This document shows positions 49,882 through 60,948 of a stretch of 64,000 nt of DNA, one piece after another. The first letter of the stretch is position 1; the number at the start of each line of letters is the position of its first letter. The notes beneath the pieces were generated by a model. It saw nothing but the letters and a program-made list of their open reading frames with translations, was not told the origin of the DNA and made no database searches. The stretch comes from Neelides folsomi (taxonomy: Eukaryota > Arthropoda > Collembola > Neelipleona > Neelidae): NCBI GenBank assembly GCA_034687125.1, contig JAQGBZ010000176.1, forward strand, positions 1 to 64,000, given 5' to 3'. The translations under genes and the position numbers were made by a program.

Positions 49882-51779
49882 TTAGTGAAGGTACGACGAA
49901 ATTGTTTTCTCGATAATGTGACAAGCCTCCTCCACTTGTCTCTCGTTGATGGTGAGCGGCGGGGCGAAACGAATAATGTCATCGTGAGTGGGTTTGGCCA
50001 ATAAACCATTTTCCTTAAGTCGTAGACAAACGTCCCATGCATCAAATTCTATTTTAATAAAATCAGCAAAAATCACATTTTGTTTGCGTCTTTACAAGTA
50101 ATAATTAAAATTGTGCAAAAGCATTGTGGAAGCAAATTCACACGTTCAACTAATAATATTTAACATTTAGAATTTTATCATTACTCTCGTTAATGATGAT
50201 GGCATTGAGAAGTCCTTTGCCCCTCACAAGGGTCACGACGTCCTCTGGGAGTTTATTGAGCTCATGTCGAAGAATTTCTCCCATTTTTGCAGCATTTTTT
50301 GCAAGTTCCTCTTCTTCCATGACTTCCAGGGCAGCGATGGCAACTTTGCAAGCAAGTGGATTTCCACCATATGTGGATCCATGTTCACCAGGTCGAATGC
50401 AGAGCATTACTTCATCATCGCATAACACAGCAGAGACCTAAATATCCCACAACGCATTTAATAAAAATTGATCTTAAATTGATCTTAATCAGCGAATATT
50501 AAAATTATTGAATAAAATTGCGAATTGCGATTTTTGATAATTGCCAATTTTGATCATACGGGCAAAACTCCACCCGAAAGGGCTTTTCCCAAGATGAGGA
50601 TATCGGGGCGGACGTTTTCATAGTCGCAAGCGAGCCTTCGTCCGGTCCTTGCCAAACCAGTTTGGACTTCATCGGCAATGAACAGAACATTGCTCTTTGT
50701 GCAGATGTCGCGAATGCCCTCAAGATATCCATGATGGGGAACGACGACTCCAGCTTCGCCTTGGATCGGCTCAACCATAAAGGCGCAAACATTGGGATCC
50801 GCAGCCGCCTCCTGCAAAATAACGTTCAACCAACCAGTTCATTTTTAATATCTCATTGGGAAGTAAATTAAAGAAATCCATCCAGAGAGGCGTAGGAATG
50901 TTGGCCAAATGACCCTGAGAATTCATCTCCTACCTTTCCCACTTCCCTTCTAATTGAACTCACCTTGAGAGCATTCAAGTCGTTGTATGGGATGATTTGG
51001 AACCCAGGCATGAATGGACCAAAACCATCATACGACGTGGGATCTGTTGAGGCTGAAATGGCCGACATTGTCCGACCCCAGAAATTCCCCTTAGCAAAAA
51101 TAATTTTTGCCTCATTCTTCGGAATATTTTTCTTCATGTAACCCCATTTACGTGCGAGTTTGCAGGCCGTTTCTCCGCCTTCAACACCTACGCCAAAATC
51201 CATGAATTTAATAAAATCCGTGGCATAGATACGATGCAATATTGGTTGCGATTGGATACATTTGAGCATATTTAATACTTTTTAGCACATTTTAGCATAT
51301 TTTATACCTGTGTTCATTGGGAGAACTTTATCATAGCCAAAGAGCTTCGTAATGTATTCCTCATATTCTCCCAGGACATCGGAGTAAAAAGCCCTTGATG
51401 TAAGGGTGAGGACTTCGGCTTGTTCGCGAAGGGCGTCGAGGATCTTGGGATGACAGTGGCCCTGATTGACGGCGGAATAAGCACTGAGGAAATCATAGTA
51501 CTTGCGGTTCTCCACATCCCAGACGTATACACCTTATGAACAACTCTATGCGTTAATATTAGACGAGCTGAATCGGAGAATCTCACCTTGCCCTCTTGAG
51601 AGAGCGACCGGAAGCGGGTGGTAATTATGAGCCCCATATTTGCTCTCCCGGGCGAAAATGTCCTTGGAGGTTAATCCGGTCGAGATTTTTGGGAGAGGTT
51701 GAACGGAGGAGGCCTTGCCCCTTTTGAGGACTTCAAGGCACTCCTTTCTCCGCACTCCACGGCTCAACTTTCCGAGCAT
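49882..51779 (-). CDS. OAT: Ornithine aminotransferase, mitochondrial
   Basis: Six exons join in one frame: 51779-51587, 51532-51308, 51187-50964, 50811-50560, 50437-50185, 50048-49882 (437 aa; the human enzyme has 439). The enzyme moves the delta-amino group of ornithine to 2-oxoglutarate, giving glutamate semialdehyde and glutamate, and links arginine, proline and glutamate metabolism. It is a class-III PLP aminotransferase. Visible hallmarks are [63 protein letters not shown], the cofactor aspartate at residue 261 ([15 protein letters not shown]), the Schiff-base lysine at residue 290 (GKALSGG), and [12 protein letters not shown]. The N-terminus ([13 protein letters not shown]) is basic, as expected for mitochondrial import. 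No key residue is missing, and the ends align with the family. Transcription runs toward CNNM copy 2. Confidence 0.97.
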
Positions 51780-52594
51780 TCTTTTTCCTTTAAATTAATT
51801 CATCTTAAACAATTTAGCCAATGAAACGAGTCAATTTCTCAGAAAAAATACTTAATTCTCAGACTTGTTATATATTTAATAATTCATTGAACCCATGAGC
51901 TTCAAATTTGTTAAATCAAAAATGTATGGATATATAAATATGGAATATGTAGTAATATATAATATATCGGAATAGGTCGGAATGGGAAGGAAAAATAAAC
52001 TAACCTTTTTTTGTAGAGTAACGAACGAGTCGGGGCCCTTACAATGTTCGACGTTTTTGGTAATGGAGAATCAAATTGGTTTGAATAAAAATCCCCCAAA
52101 GGAGGAAATCGAGGAGTAAAAAATGTAAAGGTGGAGCAGATGTGAAGGAATTGGAAGAGACGCGACGGGGAACCGCGGCCGAAGGGATCTACAGAACAAC
52201 TGAGGAAAGGCTCGAATGGAACTGCCACTAAAAAGAACAAAATCCAATTGCTTTCTCTCGGGTTAAAATAACTGAGAAGGTCGTTTGAGGGGCAATTGCG
52301 TATTAATCCCCCTAGTACCAATGGCCTATCCATCGTGGAGAATTTGAACTATTCGGAGATGACCCCCAAGTGATTTTTCAAAAACTCCCATCTTTATTTA
52401 ACTTATTACTATTACATACATACATACAAGTATGTGCACAACTCCCTCGTCCATAGCTGGGTGTGAATGTCATGGAAAATTTTGAGCTGTTAATAGCGAG
52501 AGGATCCGAGGTCAACAAGTATCTTTAATGTATTTATTTGTATTAGCATAGACTGGAAAATGATCACTATTCTTCCAGACCCATCGTCACTCAC
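51780..52594. other. Upstream region of OAT
   Basis: A GC-richer block at about 51,990-52,340 precedes the OAT start and probably contains its promoter and 5' leader. A 140-codon minus-strand frame covers it (51,911-52,333) but shows no motif or splice support and is taken as chance. Confidence 0.5.
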
Positions 52595-52852
52595 CTCATC
52601 CTTTACATGCTCCCATGGTGGAAACTTTGTTTTTAAAAAACCCCTTCTCATATTGGCTCCATAAACTGGATCTATTGCGAGCCAAACTTTAATAGTCCCG
52701 TATAATTTTTTCTTATTATGCAAATAAGATAGAACGAATAATTTTAATGTGGAAAACAATGAAATTGTTTCCTTATGTTGGCCAATTAATTTGTCTACCA
52801 AGACCAAGTGGTCCAGTAATTTAAAAGTAATAACAAAGTTTAATATGTTATC
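52595..52852 (-). CDS. Orphan exon-like block, unknown protein (partial)
   Basis: On the minus strand, 86 stop-free codons lie between an AG acceptor (ACGAGTAG|GATAAC) and a consensus donor (GATGAG|GTGAGT), with phase 0 at both ends. The peptide starts DNILNFVITFKLLDHLVLVD and ends KFPPWEHVKDE. It lies in an AT-rich area where a frame this long with good borders is unexpected. I recognise no family and find no partner exon on either side. It may be an internal exon of a gene with distant neighbours, an old mobile-element fragment, or chance. Confidence 0.27.
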
Positions 52853-55800
52853 CTACTCGTAAAAAATATTTTGCCAAATTTTTAAAAAAATATTTAAATT
52901 TAAAAAAATATGAACAGCATAGAATTGTTTACGTCATATGTAATTATAATTAATATTTATTTATTGTTAGTTTAGGAAATTTTGTGACGATCAAAATAAT
53001 CTAATTAAATTAATTAAATATTTTAAGAATGAGCTAACTGCATTATGCATTTAAGATTAGTAATATCATATTAAATAGAATTAATCCTTAATAATACCAA
53101 ATACAACATGCAATAGTCGCATGTTAAATAATAACTTGCTATAATAATGTAAAGTGCATGATCGTTAAGTATTATTGAATCGAAAAGATTGATATTTTTA
53201 GCATGAATGCATAATAACCATGTTATGTACATATTCTACATATCTTATAGTTACCATTAAGAATTATTTGAAGAATTCTTAATTTTAGTTTAATCCTTCA
53301 AGGAAGTAAATAAATTATTTGCTCAAGTTCCTTGTTGATAATTCTATTTATTTCACTTTATCTACTTAAACATTTTCTTAGGTCTTAAACCAAAAGAAGG
53401 GAAAGTTTATTAAATTAGTGGAACTTTATTGATAGCCATAATCACCAATGCAATCCCAATTATCAAATGTTAAACAACTTTTCCATCCGAAATATTTAAG
53501 AAATTTTCCTCAAACATTTCTTATCGCTATATATTTGTAAACAATATTGTATATGTATGGTACATACAAAATAACGCTAACATTAAATATACATATAATG
53601 CATTGTAATTAAATACAAATACCTATTCTACATGTATAATGCCTATGTAGTTGTAGTTCAATATATAATTCAATATAATACATACCTATGTAGCCCAATA
53701 TAAGGTAGAGGTATAGTTACAAACCCGAATTATTTGTATCATACATAAATAATTCTATTATAAAGTATTTTACTTCTTTTATCTCAACTTTTTCACTATA
53801 TATAAATAACATGTAAGTATATACATAATTGTTGTGGTTGTCTTAATTCATTTAATGAACAGTAAACTTACTATTTACCATACCATATATGTTATTTTAA
53901 ATCTTGAGTTTAATAGCTTATCTTTAATGATTTTCAATTGGTCATTGACATTGATAATGTTAAACACATACATATAAGTATCTTAGGTGTGTATTTATTT
54001 AATATTGATCTACTAAAATAGTTATATTTGTAACCTAATATTAAGGAAAATTTTTATTATTAAGGATGCTCAATAAGTATACGTAGCGCAGATAACAAGG
54101 GATTTGTAAATTCCTTTTGATAAACTATTAACTTTTCATTTTTGTACTTCATTGATAACACCATGAACAAGAAATGATTACTAATGAGCTTTTTCCCTTT
54201 CAAATTAGGTCAATGAGCTATGTATGTATTAATTATATAAGTTATACAGAGAATAAAAAAGATCGGGAAACTTTTCTGACTTGTGTTGTTGACCCTTTGG
54301 GCATGGCATGACTTAAAATGTATCAGTACTTGTAATATAAAATGAAATCCCATATCCTGATAAACTTCCAAACCTCAACAAAATCTTCCAAAAATGTGAC
54401 CACTCACATTTTCTTCAAAAATGTGGAATATGCTAACTTAACCAAATTAACCAGTATACTAATTCAAGCTGAAAATCATGTTTATTAAATAAATCTTACA
54501 TACAATTAGTTTCCTGAAACCCAAGTCTTCATTTCCGTTACATTAATAATTATCTTTTATTAATCTTAAAATTATCATCTTGAACTTATGTAAGACTGAA
54601 ACATTAAGTAGTGTACAGGGTCAAGTATAGAAATCAGAAATATTATATTAACAAAATTAAAACATCATCAGTTAAGTCATCATTATGAACATTGAAAGAA
54701 ATACAAAAATATATGTTATTAATATATATAAATATATGAATTCAGTTACCCCAATTATAAATTTATATTATTTAAAATGAAAGATGTTTTATTTATTTGT
54801 TATTTTGGTATCTTTATTTGATAGGCTGATATTAAGATAGGATTGGAATTCTGTAGATTTAATTAAAATAATTGAAAATCGAATAGATTAAATACAAATA
54901 CAATGACCGAATGCTTGGCAATTCAATGAATTTGAAACTAAATCCTTTGTTGCAGTTCTCCCCAATCCAATATCAATAACAATCACTAACTATTGTAAAC
55001 CCCAAGATAAATATAAACTAACAATAAAATCATTAAAACTCCAATTGTTAGGTTACTTTTAGGCCTATAATTTATAATTAAACATAGGTATAGTATTAGC
55101 GGGTCAAGTAAGTTCATAAAGAGGTCAAGTACCCACTTAGCCTTTGTTAGGTAGAAGAATACGAACGGTATAGAACTTCCTTTATATTTTTTTGTTTTAT
55201 TGCCTAATTTAAACATCAACTGTCCTTATTTGGATAAAAGTATTAATTTGTGATACATATGCCATAATTATAATAGTAATATTGGCCTGATCCGGGATAG
55301 GAGTAAAATTTATTTGTCTCGATATATTATTATAACATATATGTATTTATTTACATCAATACTTAAATATTATGATAATATGTTTGTTATCTGTATTAAG
55401 AGTATCAAGGTATGAACGAAGACATTATTATATAGGTAATTTGTGCATGTCTCTTAAAGATAAAATTAAATATTGTTTTTCTATTATTCGATTTTGACGA
55501 ATTGTTAATGATTGTTCATTCTTAATATTTATAGTTAATTAGCTCTTCTCATCACATTGTTGAAAAGGATAATTTGACAATTGTATCTCTTACTGATACA
55601 TTTATGAGTTTTTAAATGAGAATGTCTAATTATTGTCATTGACCCTGATAACACTTTATGAACAAAAGGAATTCAAAGAACAACTGAAACTATTCAAAAT
55701 GTTGATTTTAAAATTGTCTTTGTACAAGATGTTAACGAAAAGATAAGGAACGATAAAGAAGCTCTAATTTGGTTAGCAAACGATCCCCAATAATTTATTC

Positions 55801-55945
55801 TTAGAAGTTCCTATTAGGAGGTAAAGGTAAATAGAGATTATTAAACGGAGGATATTGCGGCCACACGTGAGACATGGCATCATTTCCCAAAATACTGACA
55901 ACCGGAATTACTAAAACTCATATCTACCTAATATATTCTTCAAAG

Positions 55946-55984
55946 ATGAGATATGTGTATCTTGCTAAGATACATATATCTCAT
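55946..55984. repeat. 18-bp stem-loop with three-base loop
   Basis: The 18 bases from 55,946 (starting ATGAGATAT) are the reverse complement of 55,967-55,984 apart from one mismatch, with only GCT between them. Inverted repeats this close are unusual; the block may be a replication-slippage palindrome or a structured transcript element. Confidence 0.75.
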
Positions 55985-57680
55985 ATAACTATAACATATT
56001 ATTTATTATATTCTTAATATTCTTACTTACATACATACAAAAATAAAAATGCAAGAATTGTTTATAGATGAACACAGGTATTTACCAATATGAATATGTA
56101 AGTAATATTTACAATGTTATATATTCTCTCTATATAAACCTCCATATCTCAAAGAGTATATGTATTTATGCGAAATCTATTCTAACTTTCTCGCCATAAT
56201 TCAAATGCCTATCTTTGTAATTCATAATCCTCCCAAAACCCGTCCTCGAAATGGTTTTTTAAAGGTGCAAAGTGGTAAATTGAGAGTTTGCCTATAATTA
56301 CAACCAGCTCATTTCTCCCCCTTCGCTGCACTTCTTTAAATATATCCCTTTCAGAATCTCGCATCAGTTAACTCTTTCTATGTTTTATATTCGATCAAGT
56401 TTTATGCATTTCATTTACAATTTTTAATAGCTAAATACTTAATACAAATTTGGCTATACTTGTGAACTCTTATGGAGATTTTTAAAAGACTTTTGAGTTA
56501 TCTTAAATGCAGACATTTCCCGAAGTATTGATGGCTCAAAAAGACTCTAGAAATACCTCGAACTGTTTTAGTTTTACCCATAAAGAATACATAGGATTTT
56601 ATGTTTATAACTGGTCATATACAGAATTACCGAACCCAATACATTTGTTCCTTTCCCCCCAAGTTCTTTTGCCGACAATCCCAGACCCATTCCATTAAAT
56701 AAACTTGTTGAAGTTGAATACATGAACCACTCAATAGCTTTTCCTATGACTAGGCCTTCTGGAAGATGTCGAATTTGAAATCGAAAAATAGGAATATGTA
56801 TTTTCGACTCAGTTTATTGAGTTGAATTCGAAGAAGCGTGAAGTTTCTTTACACAATCATTTGAGCAAGAAAACAGGTCTGTTGGATCAATCCGAATTTT
56901 TTCTCTTCGTTACTTCAAAAAGAAGTCAGTTGAATTGAATAACTAAAAAGTAGTATATGTATAATAATTTAATTGATATTGTGACGTTACTTTCAAACTC
57001 ATCTCGTTTTTATCATCATGACTATATTTAACATTATGCAATTTATGTGCATAGTTAAATGAAGTTTATTATATTTGTATATAAAATTTGTAGGATATAC
57101 ATATAAGTACTCGGTATGTTCTAAAGCCATAAGAAATTCTTTACCTTTATGACTTGGAATCAAAATATTTTTAATCCTGAGACTTAAAAAACTTTACTGT
57201 TCATTAAGAACAAAGTGAATTAATAAATGGCCACATATAATTAACGCATACATTGATCTTTCTTTATATGAGAATATTTTTTATAAAATTACTTGTATAA
57301 TTAATGCAATGATGCATAGATTGAATATAATGGTAAGTATCTTATTTTTTAAGTTGACACTTTTACTCATGAATTTGAAACAATAAAATATTAAATATCT
57401 ATGTTAATAAAAAGTTAATGCCGATATGTGCCTTACCTACTAATACTGATGCATGTGAATTATGATCAATTAATCAAAAAATATTTTTCATTAAGTTAAA
57501 CTTTTAACGAATTCATATTCTGAGCACAAAATTAATATCTCTGATCATTCATGAATCATGATCATATTTTCTCCATAAAAAAGAAATTTGAAATAAGTAT
57601 AACCTTAGGACTCGTTTGGTCAGGCTTATTTGAACGATGATATAATTATAATCAAATCATCATATATTACATACAATAAG

Positions 57681-57726
57681 AGAATAACAGTATAATACAT
57701 ATATATAACTATTATACTGTTATTCA
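57681..57726. repeat. 15-16-bp perfect stem-loop
   Basis: GAATAACAGTATAAT at 57,682-57,696 is followed at 57,711-57,725 by its exact reverse complement, with one further A-T pair inside and a loop of about 12 bases of TA-rich sequence. It stands in an AT-rich intergenic area with no neighbouring gene. Confidence 0.75.
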
Positions 57727-58262
57727 TATATACTTATTTCATATTTCTTATATATATATTAACTTTTTACTTATCGTTATTCAAAACTCTGAAAGTACAA
57801 CATTATATATTTGTAAATAAAACATTAAAAAACTGACAGATATCTACAAGTAAAATCAAGAAATAGCTAACATACAAATTGCAAGAGTAAATAAATACGA
57901 ATAAATAAATAAATACCGAAATATATAAGGTATATACCTAATATGTAAGATACAATATGCTGCATAGAGTATGTATAGTATGTATTATAAGTATGTAGTA
58001 TATGTAATTTAGCAATTGACGAGTCCTTTAGTAGGGAATTTAAGTATATCTAGGATATGATGATATTTTAAAGTAACATGTTATATCTAATTTTTATATT
58101 GACTGGATCAATATCCCAATTCTTCCTTTGAATAAATGGCGAGTGAGTGAGTGATGATGAGTATGGAAAGAGATTTTTACACAACATGGGTATTAAGTTA
58201 CCATTTTTTATTTGCAAAGTTGTAAATGGACTTGGATGGTTTTCTCGTTTGAATTTGATAGA

Positions 58263-58760
58263 TTAGTTCTCCGTAAGTGTATTTAAGAGCAGATTAGTTT
58301 CAAGTTTCATTTTGGTCACCATCATCCGGCTCGTTGAGGCGGATGAACATGAAGCCATGAGTTGTACAGGAGGGTTGGTCCAACAGAAGCATAATTGAAG
58401 AGGGCGAGTGACCCTCGTGATTGAAGACCTCTTCACTTCACAACCGAGTGGTCGTCGAGGTGAGTGAAGGGCCCACTCAAGTCGCGTCCACACCCCCCAC
58501 ACCTCATTAGCCATTGGAAGAGATCTTCCCTTCGACACCCAATCTCTCCTAAATAGTGTTGCTCTTCTCTTCTTGGGTGTCGAGGAGTCGACGAGGAGAT
58601 AGGGGGATGACCGTTTCTCGACCCTTGCTTCCTTCAAACACACGGTAGGCCAAAAATAAAGCTATAAAATTTCCCTTCGTTTTCAAAATGTAGTAGAGAT
58701 AGATTTTTATGTACAAAGAGGTTTGTAGTGAAGGATCCTTCTTGGCCTTCAATTCCCATC
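58263..58760 (-). other. GC-rich island with conflicting reading frames
   Basis: This block is much less AT-rich than its surroundings and carries protein-like frames in all minus-strand registers. One frame is 126 codons (58,643-58,263). Another ends in YRVFEGSKGRETVIPLSPRR and stops near 58,549. A third, about 43 codons after a possible AG near 58,430, includes THGFMFIRLNEPDDGD and then stops. No combination with good splice sites is clearly best, and I recognise no family. It may be a short terminal exon, a decayed gene or non-coding. Confidence 0.2.
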
Positions 58761-60009
58761 ATTTTTCTCTTCGCTGTCAAGTGCAAGTTTTAGCAATTAT
58801 TTTCAACACGGTCATTAAATAGAACATCTTTTTATTCATTAAAGGACCCGACTAAACAACTTGTAACATATCTACCTATATACACTTATTACTTTCAACT
58901 TTTTATTATTCACAATTAGTTGGCCTGTGCATAGGTAATAATTCTTTACAAAATTGAATTATACTTTCCCATGATCAAAAAATGTATACCTACTTAAATA
59001 CACACACTACACATTTAAATACATAGTTAAATGTATCTCCATGTGTATCAATATAAGTACTATTCAGAATACATACCTTATATATCATTTTCATTAGCAT
59101 TTAGGAAAGTGAAGCACAAAGTTTTAGTTTCTTTTTATTTTCAACTTTAAGTGAACGTTGGACAGAAAAACAAAATATTTAAATACTTACCCAGACGCGT
59201 TGTCAAATTATATAAAAGGTAAATATTAAATAATAAATAATTGCAAATACTAATATTACATACAATTCTTAAATAACTAGTTATTATATTATAATCATGC
59301 ATAAAAATCTAGTAAAATGCAAATAACTCTATCAATTTCCAAGTAAGTAATATTAATCGTAATTGCAATATTCAACAGCCCATTTATTATAATGATAGAA
59401 TTGGAATTATACTTTTTTAAATATCATGTTACCTAACCAATACTCAACACCATTTAAAACATTCGTGAAAATTGGTCATAAATTGTAGTTAATATCTCTA
59501 GTTATTAATAAGTGGCCAGAATAGAGATTTTGTGGCCATAAATTTACTATACATTACATAGATATTTACCTTATACAATCCGTAGCCATGTAGAGTATAC
59601 ATGTAATACATAGAAAATATAAATACTAAATACCTACCATAGTACTTAATATGAATCTATTTATTAATATTTATGTTACATTAACAGATATTCATATTCA
59701 TGTAGACCACTTGTCGTAGGAATTAAACGGGGGGGAATATATGTAGAAAGCGAATGAGCAATAAGTAGATGCTACACAGGTACATTGAGACTTCTAGATT
59801 ACGTATTAATCAAGCTCTTCCCTCTCTCAACATTTCATGGGTCTGTGGATGTGGTCTGAGGTGTGTTGAGAGGGGCCAGAAGCGCAGTTCTTGTTTGAAA
59901 TTAACAACATCCCAACATGCCTTTGATTCCCTCGTTGTTTTTGACTAACTCCGCCTAACCTTCCGGTTTACCTTCATTTTAATTTCGTTCTTAGGACTTT
60001 GTCCAGAGG

Positions 60010-60289
60010 ATGTCGAGTGACCAGGAGAGGAGCGAGGGAAGTTCAACTCCTTCGAGCAGTGCTGAGAACATTTATCCTTTCAACTCACAATATTCAATAT
60101 TCACTTTTATATCCAACCAAGAGGCAAATGGGGAATTGAAAAAACAAACCGATTTTTTGAAAAATCCCCAAATGAATTCCAAACAAACTCTGAGAATCTC
60201 ATCCCCACCGAATCTCATCTCTGGAGACAACTTTTCCCAAATTTCCTCACCCCACGGTGGAATTTTTCTTATCAATTGTGAAAAAACAG
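60010..60289 (+). CDS. Probable first exon of a serine-rich protein (partial)
   Basis: An ATG at 60,010 opens 93 codons ending at a strong donor (ACAG|GTGAGTG). The peptide begins MSSDQERSEGSSTPSSSAEN and stays rich in Ser, Asn, Gln and Pro (for example LRISSPPNLISGDNF), with no hydrophobic segment. This looks like the disordered N-terminus of a nuclear or regulatory protein, but no domain is present to name it. The exon ends in phase 1. I found no matching next exon before the window's end, so the gene would have a first intron longer than 3.7 kb. A hAT-like element sits 34 bp after the donor. The GC-richer block at about 59,810-60,300 agrees with a promoter and first exon. Confidence 0.45.
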
Positions 60290-60323
60290 GTGAGTGAATT
60301 TCCATTAATATTTTAATATTACC

Positions 60324-60940
60324 AAGTGGCGGATCCAGGATTTTTTATCACATGTGCACCAATATCTAAACCCATTATATCTACAAAAATCTACCTAACA
60401 GAATTAGATAAATTTTTCGTTTTATCTAGTGTGTTTTTTATGCAATTATTATTACATTATGGTATTAGTTTGAAATTCCTACATGACATTAAAACTGAAT
60501 TTTTCAGAAATTTAGTTAACGTTTTGCAAATGAATTCTTGCAAAATTTTAAATATTTAAGAAATCTTTTTGAAAACAAACTAGTATACGATAGAATTTGA
60601 TAACGGGCCATTTAGACCCCGAGAAAATTTTTCCGTAAAATAAGAAAAAATCCATTGTATTACAATTAATTTCGGGACATTTAGGTCCCGAGAAAATTTT
60701 GCTGTAAATTAAGGGAAAATTCATTAACGGAGGGCAATTTTTTAGAAAACAAGACATTACAACCAATTTAGCGACATTTACATAGGTCCCGAGAAAATTT
60801 TTGGAGGAGAATATTTCTTGAAATCAAGACTGAACAATAAATTTTTGGAGGTAGAAATTAAAATAGAATGTGAGAAATTTTTAGAAAAATCTCTAGAGTA
60901 TAGCCCGAAAGTGTGTGGCACAATGCTGGATCCGCCACTG
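60324..60940. mobile_element. Non-autonomous hAT-like element, 617 bp
   Basis: The left end reads AAGTGGCGGATCCAG and the right end is the inverse (CTGGATCCGCCACTG), a 14-bp exact terminal inverted repeat. The 8-bp sequence ATATTACC occurs directly outside both ends (60,316-60,323 and 60,941-60,948), a perfect target-site duplication. Eight-bp duplications with CAGTGG-type ends are hallmarks of hAT transposons. No transposase is encoded, so it is a MITE-like copy. The inside contains three related copies of a segment with the core GTCCCGAGAAAATTTT (near 60,614, 60,684 and 60,785), which suggests internal duplication. The intact duplication suggests a fairly young insertion. Confidence 0.9.
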
Positions 60941-60948
60941 ATATTACC

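Larger units (their letters stand above)
52853..58262. other. AT-rich intergenic region with hairpins
   Basis: No coding exon is supported. The open frames are short and rich in Ile, Leu and Tyr, as chance frames in AT-rich DNA are. Notable structures are near-perfect stem-loops at 55,946-55,984 and 57,682-57,725, and many TACATA and TATGTA words (for example 53,540-53,720 and 57,920-58,010). Confidence 0.55.

Noticed and set aside
54986-55219. A 77-codon minus-strand frame with hydrophobic stretches
   Set aside because: It is in AT-rich DNA, where chance frames code mainly for Ile, Leu and Tyr and mimic membrane proteins. It has no splice sites or homology.
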